This document shows positions 48,201-57,398 of a stretch of 64,000 nucleotides of DNA, piece by piece. The notes under the pieces are model-generated. The model saw only the letters and a list, made by a program, of their open reading frames with translations. It ran no database searches and was not told the DNA's origin. The DNA comes from Pilasporangium apinafurcum (lineage: Eukaryota; Oomycota; Peronosporomycetes; Pythiales; Pythiaceae), in contig BCKE01000037.1 in assembly GCA_001600495.1 (NCBI GenBank), positions 62,001-126,000 of the forward strand. Direction: 5' to 3'. The position numbers were made by a program, and so were the translations under genes. Every line of letters begins with the position of its first letter. Within the stretch, counting starts at the first letter, position 1.

Positions 48201-48690
48201 GATCAGTTTGAATGATCTTAATGAAGAACAATTGATCAACAAGGATCTCTTAAGCATCTTGTTGGTCGGAACTTGTATTACCGTGACATTTTTTGGCCTC
48301 GGTATGATCATCAACGATGGTGTCAGAGAGTCCCGACGATGGTATCTCAAAGACGTGGCCGATCGGAAAACACGAATTCAACAAGAGGTTACTAAACACT
48401 GGCGCAAAGCGTTCAACTACGTTTGCTACGAATCTCAATTGCAGCGCTTTGGGAAACTCAGCTTTACCCAATTTAATGTCCCCGCCATGTTGGAGGCATT
48501 TCGTCGCATCAAGCTAGAATGTCGACACCAAGATTTACAGGATATCGAAGATGTATTAGATCAGCAGCGACAAGGCCTATCCACTATTGACAAGTGGCTC
48601 CCTAAACGCGCAGAAGAGGACGATGAAGAAAAAATGATCAGCTACATGCGTCCCAATTACGACACCGCTATCAGTGACCAGACGAAATGA
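18219..48690 (+). CDS. giant multidomain membrane protein (LamG, ~37 FN3, Calx-beta, CUB, EGF, beta-helix, TM domain)
   Basis: A single 30.5-kb gene. I reconstruct about 37 introns, mostly 59-95 nt with GT...AG ends, and the frame closes across each junction checked. The product is about 9,200 residues. It starts MTMERSGRSLVKLLLLLICL, a signal peptide. Then come a Cys-containing ectodomain (18.3-23.8 kb) with a PAN/apple-like CCEECRYQDRC patch, a LamG-like domain, about 37 FN3 domains with three Calx-beta pairs, CUB, EGF, a PMP-type beta-helix, a Cys-rich stalk and 7-8 membrane helices. Many NxS/T sites suggest heavy glycosylation. FN3 and Calx-beta domains suit adhesion and Ca2+-dependent stiffening, so a surface adhesion receptor or force-gated channel is a reasonable inference; function is unproven. 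It could be annotated as several genes if splicing is missed, but no internal promoter-like gap exceeds an intron. One N at 44153 lies in the beta-helix. Confidence 0.85.
23990..24585 (+). other. LamG/concanavalin-like domain in the giant protein
   Basis: Translation across two short introns shows the LamG_3-like pattern: FTVELWVQFKPQDENGREQV, SDEWIHFAVTIYEHGEVKVF, LNGQ, and then FQGSIDE joined to IRIWKYVRHPFDI. The last part is the characteristic strand GxIDEvRIW. Such domains often bind sugars or glycosaminoglycans; the ligand here is unknown. Confidence 0.6.
25030..28240 (+). repeat. FN3 block 1 (about 9 domains)
   Basis: About nine fibronectin type III domains, recognised by the recurrent pattern of a hydrophobic strand, a [W/S]xxPxDTGG turn, and a Tyr-containing strand with NxxG near the end (for example LHWNAPEHTGGGD, LLSTLPKDTGGAPITRM). 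Domains near 25330 and 27920 are degenerate. Several introns cut the domains at the GG turn. The domain at 26790-27230 carries a Cys-rich insertion. Confidence 0.8.
28246..29010 (+). repeat. Calx-beta pair 1
   Basis: Two Calx-beta domains in tandem: IGFEMEQYSVNEGDIAHVDI and then, after VLDNGDAG, FIAFETTSTSIFENIGELEI. The pattern is F..s.ysv.E......v.V.R, with the pair ending in VQVVDKGDIS. In Na+/Ca2+ exchangers and integrin beta-4 this fold binds Ca2+. An intron (about 28450-28513) interrupts the first copy. Confidence 0.8.
29020..32475 (+). repeat. higher-order repeat unit 2: nine FN3 + two Calx-beta
   Basis: FN3 domains begin near 29020, 29310, 29610, 30020, 30340, 30640, 30930, 31220 and 31500, then Calx-beta near 31790 (FDSTTVSEANATISILVTR) and 32130 (FSQSSYSVLESEPKIIVTVI), ending ILDDGDVSPSG. 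Order and position-specific features match unit 3. For example the sixth domain has AVYRNGSLLDVVDAFTTP, matching QVYRNHEPLVDQADLVTT in unit 3. An intron at 29879-29956 falls at the end of the third FN3, as in unit 3. Confidence 0.8.
32476..35925 (+). repeat. higher-order repeat unit 3: nine FN3 + two Calx-beta
   Basis: FN3 domains begin near 32480, 32780, 33060, 33440, 33760, 34050, 34330, 34610 and 34900, followed by Calx-beta near 35200 and 35580, ending at EDDMDTSAPG. The intron at 33301-33374 lies at the end of the third FN3, the same relative site as in unit 2. Unit length is about 3.45 kb, nearly equal to unit 2. This indicates an ancient tandem duplication of an eleven-domain block. 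Confidence 0.8.
35316..35393 (+). repeat. 39-bp in-frame tandem duplication
   Basis: Two adjacent 39-bp copies (35316-35354 and 35355-35393), nearly identical, encode VNSTAVAGKDYDM and VNSTEVAGEDYDL. The AGxDYD strand is the hallmark of a Calx-beta domain, so the duplication adds 13 residues inside that domain. The high DNA identity suggests a recent event. Confidence 0.85.
35935..39790 (+). repeat. FN3 block 4 (about 10-11 domains)
   Basis: FN3 domains start near 35940, 36230, 36690, 37010 (degenerate), 37380, 37840, 38130, 38400, 38810, 39090 and 39480. Seven introns fall here, more than in units 2 and 3. The domain near 38810 (VWTDPVDSGGLPIVSYLLVV, then VGSLESLTEYTI) resembles one in block 1 that units 2 and 3 lack. 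The domain at 38400 has an insertion with RRLSS repeated. No Calx-beta pair closes this block; a CUB domain follows. Confidence 0.75.
39790..40395 (+). other. CUB domain followed by EGF-like domain
   Basis: After the last FN3, FRCEGRSGVIHLSDYENST, QQWFIVPESPTDIIL, ITSFWVECDYDVVTIEV and AGFSMTYELD give a CUB-like pattern once an intron at about 39910-40001 is removed. The next Cys-rich run, CSANGACRDGSCSCFSGFVG followed by EDC, is a classic EGF module. This marks the switch from FN3 to the beta-helix. Confidence 0.7.
40400..44760 (+). repeat. PMP-type right-handed beta-helix region
   Basis: About 1,400 residues of short repeats of 20-30 residues, each with a GGG[IVAL] turn followed by hydrophobic strands (VESGGGIYMLHSELTVSDT, ATNGGGVFLDSGSLILSNS, and many more). 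It opens with a pectin-lyase-like start, ALKMATPNQKILLYPGTYET. The pattern matches the polymorphic membrane protein repeats of chlamydiae and eukaryotic beta-helix proteins. Three introns are seen (about 41361-41431, 43730-43817, 44009-44086). One N at 44153 makes one codon ambiguous. Confidence 0.85.
44760..45995 (+). other. Cys-rich juxtamembrane region
   Basis: After the last beta-helix turn, short Cys motifs appear: PCKAGYSTEDG spliced to KCYRCLKNRY, DGIQCYDCPTGAHC, CTEGYDRAICSVCASRYKK and ACVPC. They resemble the GCC2/GCC3-type Cys repeats often placed between a beta-helix and membrane helices in protist giant proteins. Introns lie near 45271-45340, 45371-45443, 45779-45846 and 45990-46073. 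Confidence 0.65.
46090..48450 (+). other. C-terminal polytopic membrane domain (TRP-like)
   Basis: Seven or eight hydrophobic segments: FVIPVLVVIAFIAGIFAVRL, VTILLVIITLSVITIYFYAG, YCWIALFLYPTVSKTILTIF, VFGVIAMIGVAVWVVGIPFF, the conserved-looking WWFEVVDLSRKLFLSGVIIF, LITMWFLLFFQ, LQLFLTLWLGVMISL and LLSILLVGTCITVTFFGLGM. Long basic cytoplasmic loops lie after the first (46230-46460) and second (46850-47250) helices, and a cytosolic tail of about 110 residues follows. The WWFEVVDLSRK segment recalls polytopic domains at the ends of large protist surface proteins, compared with TRP channels. Channel activity is inference. Confidence 0.65.
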
Positions 48691-48864
48691 GTTCTTTTAT
48701 CACTATGATGCCCTCATGTCGATAACCTGATAAAATAACCAATTCTTATGTACACTTATAGCCTCGATAGGGCCAAAAATGTTGCGTGCTCTTGATTGCA
48801 TTTACGTAGCATGTATCTCTATCACTACATACACATGACCTTCAGGGTCACTCAGCATCGGCCT
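48691..48864. other. short convergent 3' intergenic region
   Basis: 174 bp between the stop codons of the giant gene and the F-box/DUSP gene. Holds the two 3' ends; nothing else seen. Confidence 0.4.
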
Positions 48865-50232
48865 TTAGCGCAGCAAAATGCGTTTACCCGTTCCTGACCC
48901 GGTCATTCCGTAATTGCAAATGTTGCACTCTTGTGTTTTCCAGTGGTATGAACCATTTACGACGTCGAAGCCCACGGCAAACTCTGCACAGTAACGATCA
49001 TGGAGGGCTTCCCATTCGCCGCAGGTGACGATCTCATACTGTTTCGATGGGCACGCACCCAACCTATACCAGTATCATAAAATATGACATAAAAACCCAA
49101 CCGTCAGTCATTAACCTTCCACCCTAGTTGAACACAGGCCCTCGCTTCATACGTACGCTTGTGTGGCTTGCAGCGACTGCTCGATGGAAAAGCCCGAGAG
49201 GAACATGGTGATGTATGGAGGTACAATCGACCGCCCGTGTGCTAGACATACCAATTCTGCATTTAAAATAGGTCCAGGCACATCATCACCGAGGCTTTTC
49301 ACGAACTTTCGCCACTTGGTCAGCCACTTCTTTGGCACAAGGAAGTACGAAAGACCGCCACCATTTGCAAGTGAAAGGTGCGTCCTTCCGCGCGTACTCG
49401 CTGGTGAGAAAAGTTCGTTCGGGTACCCAGATTTGCGCAGCAGTAAATCCAAAAGATCATTGGAGCCGGCAATTTCGCTTTCGAACCGCTCGAGTTTGCG
49501 TGACTCAACCTCACGATCCTGCGCTTCGCGTTCTTGAATGCAATCCCAACAATCCGAGGCTTTTTCCAGTGGGAAACCACGCACATCGGTTGCATACACT
49601 GCTAATTTACCAAAGACACTTCGTGGCAGCACTACTCGCTTTGATCGTCCGACGCACTGTGCGAATGGCAGCAACGCATCGTGTTGACAGACAATCAACG
49701 CACCCGCCTGTCGTGTCGCGGCGATTTCTGTGTCCGCAAATCTACTTCTACCAACGACTACCTTGTCACGACTATTCGCACCGCCCTTCTTCTGCTTTAA
49801 TATACGTTCCTGCTGCAGCCGCTTCTTCTTCGTCATGCGAAATTGTAGTAGGTATTGCTCATAGAGTTGGCACCGCTTCTTCCACGCTTGGATCCACGCT
49901 TTGCTCACCACCACCGTCGATTTTACAAATGACAGAGTCGTTGACGCCACTGCCTCCTCGTAGGTCTGCACACCTGCACTAGCGAGCAGTGCCTTTACGC
50001 GCATCACCTCTGCAGCACGCAGCACCAAGAGTGTGCGTGGCCACGACGGTTCATCCTCACGCAGGAACGGCGTGACGTCACCGAAATGGCGCTGGATCAC
50101 GACGCCAATGGCGTGTTGAATGACCAATTCTGTTGGCTGCAGCGCGCGACAAATGGCAGTAACATGCGCAATGTCCTTTGCTGCGAGGAAACCAAAGATT
50201 TCCGCCAATACGCCATGCGAGAGGTGGTCCAT
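48865..50232 (-). CDS. F-box protein with a DUSP-like domain
   Basis: Two exons (50232-49157 and 49063-48865) give 424 residues. The N-terminus MDHLSHGVLAEIFGFLAAKD followed by HVTAICRAL is an F-box, which in the family docks on Skp1 of an SCF ubiquitin ligase. The middle is basic and probably helical (MTKKKRLQQERILKQKK). The C-terminal part, YFLVPKKWLTKWRKFV then PGPILNAELVC and, across the intron, QYEIVTCGEWEALHDRYC, resembles the DUSP domain of ubiquitin-specific proteases. It ends with a CNIC pair. No protease domain follows, so the DUSP module is likely used for substrate or partner binding. The substrate is unknown. The splice (GTACGT donor, TATAG acceptor, 93 nt) keeps the frame. Confidence 0.75.
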
Positions 50233-51059
50233 ACTGCTGGGAATGGAAGCACAAGTGCCGCTGGAGATGGTTGGGCACCTTCTGTGTAACTCGTGACCTA
50301 CATTCTGATTTGTAACGGTATGAGTGAAGGTGGTATTATTGGCTGGGAACGCATCACATAATTAATTATTGAAAATTTCCTGCGGGTTTAGCTGGAAGCC
50401 AAAGTAAATTACCAATAGTATATATCAAAACAAGGTGATGTATAATTGTATTGACAAAAAACGCGAAAAGTCTTCAAGTCTGGAGGTGGACGTTTTTTCT
50501 TATTATCTATCTCACGATATTAACTTCAGTCGAAAGGCATGACCAAGCATCTATCCTCTGTCAAAGGTAGAAAGATATTTGATGTCCATCCTGAAACGAT
50601 CAGAGGGCGCTGTACGACTCCCATGGCATGATGTTAAGCGTAGGAGAATCAATCACGCAATGAAGCACCACCAAGTCTTTGACTGTCTTCGCTGCAAGGA
50701 ACATATTTCTCAAGAACAAACACCTACTTATCAAGTCTAGGCGGCAGAGATACCTACTCCGTGGTCATCTAGTCTTAGCTAGCTTTTGCTGTTGAGTCAT
50801 ATTCAAACAAAAAGCAGGAGCTCTTCTTTGAGGTACTCATACTTTAGTATCTCATATATAATCTCTTGAGGTGAAGTTGGTCACAAATTAACTATAAAGT
50901 TTCGCTTTGAGTAAATAAAATCGTGGTCTAATTCTATGTAACATACTGAAATAATCTAAACATAACGTATTTTAAACTTCCCATTTGCTAAAATAACGAA
51001 ATACGTTGGTTAATCGTAGGTATGCCAACTACAGCAAACAATGAGGAGCCAACACGAGG
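50233..51059. other. divergent intergenic region
   Basis: 827 bp between two divergent start codons. AT-rich, without a coding frame I can support. Probably contains both promoters. Confidence 0.5.
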
Positions 51060-54000
51060 ATGGAAGGAAGGCAATATGTGGTGCACTTGGCGCGCGTGAC
51101 CGATCGCAATCCATATCTCCTTCCGCTGACACGATGGGTACAAGAACAAAGCCAAAAACAGAATAGCGCTACAGAAGAACTGCGTGTGGTTGTGAAAGCC
51201 CGACCCGACTTGCTGCATTACCTTGTCAATGGCAGTCTGCTGGTGTGATCTCGTCTTGATTAATACTTGTATGGATGGACCATATTAACGTTATGGTGTT
51301 GTTCGCTAGTGTACTATTCGTTCTTTGGTTCCTATTACGAGCGTCGAAGAACATTGCTCAGTGAACATGGATAAAGACCCAATTCCACAAACATTGGTGG
51401 TGACTGTGGATGGGAGCATCTGGCTCGTCAAGCTACCAACAGAACAACATGCAGATGTCCTACAGCATGTGGTACTTCAACACGCAGCTTCCAGACCAAC
51501 AACAGTTAAGTAAGTGACATAAAGTGGACTGTAATATCGGCTTAAAATGATATCATTCATGGTTTCCCTACTCTTATGCAGCGAAGACTCGTTCTCGTCA
51601 ATACTTACTCCAACGCAGACGTTTGATACACAAGAAGAGAGTCCAATTTCAACCCACGCAAGCAGCAAAGATGAATCCTGTGGAGAATTGAATAGAAGCA
51701 GATGTTCGGCGGAATGGGTATATCGAATTCCAGGAGCGCAACACATTCAGAGCATTCCTGCTGCAACGGTTTGCACCAGTTGGCTTGCGCCGACGACATT
51801 GGTGGCGAATCTCACTCCTGGCGGAGCTAACGACTCCATCGAATTCGACGAGATAGAGGGAGAGCAGTCCACATGTCTGCTTTTACTGGATGGCAGGGAT
51901 CAGAAATATCAGTCACTACTGCGAAAGCTGTTTCCTGATAGTCAAGTCGCTACACAATTGGTGTTGCTACAGGGTGATATGGATGGAGCAGTGCGGTTCA
52001 CGGTGGTTGACGCTATGCAGCCTACTAATGAATGCAATGCCAAATGTGGAAAGTTGCTGGAACTTGGCCAGCCTGTTCAGTCCATTGTGCCATTCGCTAT
52101 TCATGCTGATACAGATTTCGACTCCCTGCTCGTCTTGGGAATACTCGGTCGTATTGCAGTGGTAAACATTACTTCAGAACAACCAGTTGAATCATATCCG
52201 CTCGATACGATCTGTCTTGATGCGGGTGTGGTGATCCAATCCATCGTATATGTTGACATCCTCGCATGCTTTATTTACTGCACAAGTGGACAAGTATATG
52301 TGTTTCGAGCGACCGAGCTACTGCACTCTATAAATGAGGTTACAAGACATCTATCTGAAAAATTGATAGATCCTGCAAATAGCAAATTCTCCACCAAGTT
52401 GCCATTCCGACCGGTATGTCATGCCATAGTTCTAAAACCATAAAATATCTCATCTGAGCGTTTTTTTTCAACTTCGTATCTGTACAGGATGTATTGCGCA
52501 TCGCGATGCATGGGGACTCTGACGGACTATCACTTTTATTCGCATCGGGTCGTGTATCTACACTCGACAGGAGAAGTTTGAGCGACATGATTACGCGTTC
52601 ACTTCCCACACTAGAAGAACCGAGAAGCCAGCAAAAGGAACCCATAACAAAGAACGGCACGGAGGAACGCGTCAAGTCTCTACTTCATCAAATAGCAGAC
52701 GTATCCAGTCAATCAGCGTCTTTCCAAGTTCAATCTCGTGAACTGGATCTTCTGTTACAGAATCTGCATTCCGCATTCCTCTTCCAAAAGCAAATCGAAG
52801 CGACCGGTCAGCACTATTGTTTACTATCCATGCAAGATTCAAGTGTTGTTGATAATGTATTGCTGTATTGCAGGAATAGCATCAGTGGTGAACTCTGCGA
52901 TCACGATGTCATTGGTTGGCATCGGTAGTTTCGCTGAGAGTGATACTGTGAAAATACACTGCCGTCTTCAGATGCACGAATCAGTCTCCTTGATGTTGTC
53001 TAACTGGTACGTTCAAAATGTTAGGCGAACCACAATGGAGTCGTCAGATGATTTCACTAACACTTCGATATTCGCCGTTGCGTTCTGTCAATAACAGGTC
53101 CGTGTTGATCATCGTCCGATCACGACAACAAGTCCTAGCAACGTACTCCTACCCGTTGGAAGATCCACGAACGATGATGTTGAATGGGGATAAAAGCATC
53201 ATCTTGGATGGAGACACGCTGAGACGTCAGGAGCACGGGATGCTGCACGTTTCGTGTTCCTTGATTTTTCTGCCTAGTAGTCCAGATCCAGAAAACAGGA
53301 ATTATGTTCACGATAGCATGGCTCATTCCAACATCCGGTTCTTCCCACTGTCAATTCCTCTTATTCAAGATCAGAAACTATGTCTAGTGCAGCTACGGTG
53401 TCCACTCGATGAAGAAATACGGACCAGCCACTTGGCAATTCGCACCAACTTTCGTCAAGACCACGACACATCTCTTCCCAATGTGAGTGAATCAGTTCTC
53501 ATAAGTGGTTTTCAATGGTGGTCCAGCTTAGTTGCACACTGGATGAATCGCTCGTTTCATCTATATGGACTGGCATTGTCGAAGCATTCAGGACAAAACC
53601 TTTTGGAATTGTCACCACCGTTGCGGTCAACAGTGACCATACTCTCGCTATCAAAACGCAAGTTTGATGCTGATGATATGATGGCCTTGCTGCAATTAAT
53701 CATGAAGTTTCGTTCTTCGGAGTTTGACGATGTTCGCCGCAATGTTCGTGTACAAAATGAAAAGATGTGGTGCGGATGGAAATCATATGCGGGCAACGTT
53801 GTAATTCTGCGGTTTGCGCTGAGTGATCGTCCTCTGAATGCGTCTGATGTCGCTGACCCCGAACGTCCAGTGGAAATTACCATTCAGTGTTCTGATGCTG
53901 CAGATCTGTCGGCGGTACGTTCTCTAATACTAGAATAACGATCCTCCATTATACAAATAAACGGTGCTGATTGTGTTGCTTTGTAGATTCGTATCCTGAT

Positions 54001-54365
54001 TATCGACGCCGTTGCTTCTTTTAGCCCCGAAACTCAGCTTTCGGCATCTCTTGTAGAGGAGATATTCGCTCAAATGTCGCTGGGGACTGGCAGGTTCATT
54101 GATGACATCATAGGTCTTGAACAAGTTATCGAGGTTTGTCCTGGATTTCCTCGTGACACTATGGACAGAGACATTGCATAAAGCTGATCATGTTGTATTG
54201 TTGTAGGAGCTCATAGTGAAGACGAATCGGAACTTGATAAGTGCGACGTCTTCAATGTGTACCGACGAAGTTGTTCATTTGCTTTCAGAGCTGGCTCACG
54301 CAGAGACACAAACAGTCGATCTGTACTGGAAGATACGCCAAGTATTAAACAAATTAGTCATGTAA
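51060..54365 (+). CDS. FAAP100/FANCB-like Fanconi anaemia core-complex subunit
   Basis: Eight exons (51060-51242, 51310-51509, 51582-52413, 52488-52806, 52874-53006, 53098-53914, 53987-54133, 54207-54365) close in frame to 929 residues, near human FAAP100 (881). In animals FANCB-FAAP100-FANCL is the catalytic module that monoubiquitinates FANCD2 at DNA crosslinks. Compared from memory with human FAAP100, order and content agree. The N-terminal half has propeller-like strands (VLLQGDMDGAVRFTVVDA, LLVLGILGRIAVVNI, LSLLFASGRVSTLD). Next is a helix EERVKSLLHQIADVSSQSAS, like the human KIKELLSGIGNISERVSF. A beta-rich middle follows, then RPVEITIQCSDAADLSA, like AVEIQVESSSLADICRA. The helical C-terminus ends VDLYWKIRQVLNKLVM. 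The exon 4 donor (GTCAGC) is the least certain splice site. FANCB itself is an alternative assignment. Confidence 0.68.
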
Positions 54366-54517
54366 AGAAGTGAGAAAGCAAAGAAAATGATCTTGACTGC
54401 CATTTACGTTTGCGGATCAAAATATGCAGAAAAGATGGACGATAGAAGAAGAAAACATGCAAACTGCACCATTCTGACTAACAACTTTAATAGACGCAAA
54501 CCATCAACAAAGAGAAC

Positions 54518-56148
54518 TCAGAGGTCTTCAGTAGGAAGATTCTGCTCACGCAAAGTCGCCTTTTCAGATGGAGAAGAAACTGAGTAGAGACGCTACACTC
54601 AGTAACAGACACATGTTAGACCTCTTCGAGGGCACACATACCACAAACATCCATGAACTTACCTCAAAATAGCGAGGTGCTCGTGAGGGCCATAAGACAT
54701 ACTCCAGAGCCATATAAACACAAATATCCACGGCCGACGACAGCACCACAACGATCTTCTCACGCACCCAGGGAGACAAGAAGGATGCGATCAAGACGAC
54801 GATCGGAAGCGCCACAATGTAGATAGAGAAGACACAGCACATCTATTGCAAGAGCAACCATATCAGCAACATACTTCCTATTCGATATTGCGAAATAAGT
54901 TACCTGCATGAAGAATTTCCGCTTTCCAGTAGCTTCTTCATACGAACGCGTCTCGAGAATAGTGTTAATAAACCAAGCCAAGACACCAAGTTGAAGTGTA
55001 CAGATGCCAATCCCTGGCCACGAATCGTAGATGTAAAGCGTAGACGCAGGATCAAGCCAAATGAGGTACCACATCGCCATAGATAAATACAGACCCAAGA
55101 TCGTCACCATGACACAAGAAAGCTTCTCTTGCCCTTCAAGACTGACGCTATTGATCGTCCAACCTTTTGCTACTAGCATCGCTAAGAGAATTGCACCAAC
55201 ACGTACGAATACTTGCATGATCTTGGCCGAGTACGAAAACAGAGGAACTCCAACACCATTGAACTGGTATACGTAGAAATGGAAAAATAGCAGTGCATTG
55301 GAGAGACAGAAGAACGACACAATCAGTGTAAGCAACCGCATGATCGGATGAAAGGACTCCGATTGACGTAATCTTCGTGCGGCCATAAATTGCACCACAG
55401 CGAATATCACAGAAATCACGGTCACAGAGAAATAGATCGTTGGTAGCCCTTCCTGTTGCACTGGTAATTCATGGCCGTCGGCTTGGGTCATGTGGATTTC
55501 ATACCAGGATGAGAAATAGTACTTCTTGAAGTTGGACTCGGTGATCTGCGTGAAGGATGGCTCATATTCATCTCCACCGGGGACACATCGAGCAAACGCG
55601 ATGTACCTACGAAAGTGAATAACCTTGAGGACGGAACATCAACTCATCAGGAGTCACAGAAAAAAGGCACTTACCAAAACCGAGGACGTAGATGCTCGTG
55701 GATATCCATGGCAAATGTGTACGGAACTTCGAAATCAGTCGTCTTCGTGACGTTATATACGTGCTTTGTGTGCTTGGGGGAAATTTTGCAGTTACAATCG
55801 CAACTTGGATCCGCCATAATATAGTCCCAAAACAGCGACTCGTCATCATAGATCGCAACTTGCAAGTCGTCCACGTCCGTTTGAACTTCGCCTCGAATCC
55901 TCTACATTGTAGACAAACAACGATCGTCAGGTCAATTACTACTTTACCAACAAGATTTGCATCCACTGTTATTTGAGTAATGACTGATTTACCCCGGCGA
56001 CTTCTTCAAGTGTTTGAGTATATTCGAAGCAGAACTTGCCAATGTACTCAAACTGCCGGCCAACTGTGAACCCAGAGAAGACACTGCCTTCGACTGCGAT
56101 GGAGCAAAGCAACAAAAGCGTGCATGTCCAAATGGAAAAGTGCATCAT
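54518..56148 (-). CDS. GOST/GPR180-TMEM145-type seven-helix membrane protein
   Basis: Five exons (56148-55993, 55901-55675, 55606-54904, 54842-54663, 54592-54518) give 446 residues. A signal peptide (MMHFSIWTCTLLLLCSIAVE) precedes an extracellular beta-rich domain with Cys residues (DPSCDCNCKISP, RFWYIAFARC). Then come seven membrane helices starting at PTIYFSVTVISVIFAVVQF, and a short charged tail ending LREQNLPTEDL. Length, order and the FWYIA-ARC strand fit the family with a GpcrRhopsn4 7TM region (GPR180, TMEM145), grouped with GOLD-domain seven-helix proteins that act mainly in the secretory pathway. Ligand and coupling are unknown. The start is the ATG at 56148; the in-frame codon at 56160 is GTG. 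Tail-to-tail with the FAAP100-like gene. Confidence 0.83.
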
Positions 56149-57398
56149 GTTAACAATCACTTTCAGCGCCTTCCAACAGCAACAGCAGCTTCTTCAATAG
56201 GAAATTGAGACAAACACATATCCATTCCGCACAGCAACTTCAAAAATGGAAGAAATGCACTACTAGAAAAGACACAATAACACGAAATCAGATATTTTGC
56301 CCACTATCCAGTATACCGATAATACCAGTATTCTCAATTGAGCATTAGATAATACCGGTATTCTGCTGTACTCACAGCATTTTTGTGCGTGTCTATGACA
56401 TGGAGCCAGAATTTCGCAGGAAGTCAGGCACTTTCAATGCGATGGCAATCATGTGTGGCAGCATGATGACAGTGATGATGCATCGGATGGATGCCAAGGC
56501 AGGAAGAAAAAAAAACTTCCATCCCCTTACTGTACAGTCATGTCCTTTGGATTCTCAAGATGCTGTTTTCCCACGTTTATGGTTAGTGCCTGCAAGAAAG
56601 CATCCTCACGTTGCATCCCTTTCTTTAGTCTGAAAACGTTTGCACCGACGTCCATGTTCCACCACTGTGGGATAATAACATTGCTGTTGACTTTTTTCCT
56701 GATGCGGTGAGACATCCTATTCTTTCGACAAAAGCAAACTTGATCCCGATTTCCCATTGTCGGGAATTGCGGTATTGTCATTGATTGAGTGTCCTACCAA
56801 ATGCTGCACCAACTGTAATCCGGTTTTGTCACAAAGTTGATTTTGCCTGAAAATTGAAGCACATGGGTTGTTTTTTTTTTGCTTGGTTTTTTTTTCCTAT
56901 CCGTTACTCCCTAAAAAATCGCCAGTTTGCCAGCGTCGGTTAGGTAATTGAGGGGAAAGTAACCGCTGTGTGGGAATGAGGGTAGGTTTTCTAGAGAGTA
57001 TTCTCAACAGCTGTTTCTCTCGCTGCATTGCAGGCGATCGTACTGGTCATGGCATTTCCCCTTCCCTCCCCTATCCTCTAAAGGTAAAAGTCAGTGCAGG
57101 TTGCAATTGGACGAAGACCAACATCACTGCGGGGTTCAATAGTGAAACCAGCACAACTCCATTCTCCACTTGTGCTTGGAATAAGGACGGAAGAGAAGAA
57201 ACAGTTGACAAGCGCGTCTGTGTCTTCGTGGCGCTTCCGTTCATCCCATCCATCGATCGCTCTTTCGTCATTGACGTCGGCACTTCTTCTCTCGACGGAA
57301 GCACCCACTCATCTACTACTACACAGGCAGTAAGTACATTTTAAACAACTTCTTATTGACAGGGAACACCTCCCCGTGCGCTGGCTGGTTCAGAGACG
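56149..57398. other. divergent intergenic region, GOST / myosin
   Basis: 1.25 kb between two divergent start codons. It contains the palindromic repeat pair at 56318-56364 and T tracts near 56870-56895. A TCTC-rich, coding-like stretch near 57000-57330 may be myosin 5' UTR. No gene is supported here. Confidence 0.5.
56318..56364. repeat. pair of near-palindromic 17-bp repeats
   Basis: GATAATACCAGTATTCT (56318-56334) and GATAATACCGGTATTCT (56348-56364) differ at one base and start exactly 30 bp apart. The second contains the perfect 12-bp palindrome AATACCGGTATT. A perfect 10-bp palindrome, CTCAATTGAG, lies between them (56333-56342). It lies about 170 bp upstream of the GOST gene start on its minus-strand side. 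It could be a dimeric factor site or a small hairpin; no function is known. Confidence 0.5.

Noticed and set aside
18219-48690. Splitting the giant gene into two or more genes (FN3 part and beta-helix/membrane part)
   Set aside because: Every gap between open exons is intron-sized with GT...AG ends and closes the frame, including the FN3-CUB and CUB-EGF junctions; no internal ATG with a promoter-like gap was seen.
52842-52873. Apparent ultra-short (about 31 nt) intron in the FAAP100-like gene, and similar 28-31 nt cases near 2215-2242 and 37055-37086
   Set aside because: In each case an alternative donor gives a normal intron (67, 73 and 85 nt) that also keeps the frame, so a class of tiny introns is not supported.
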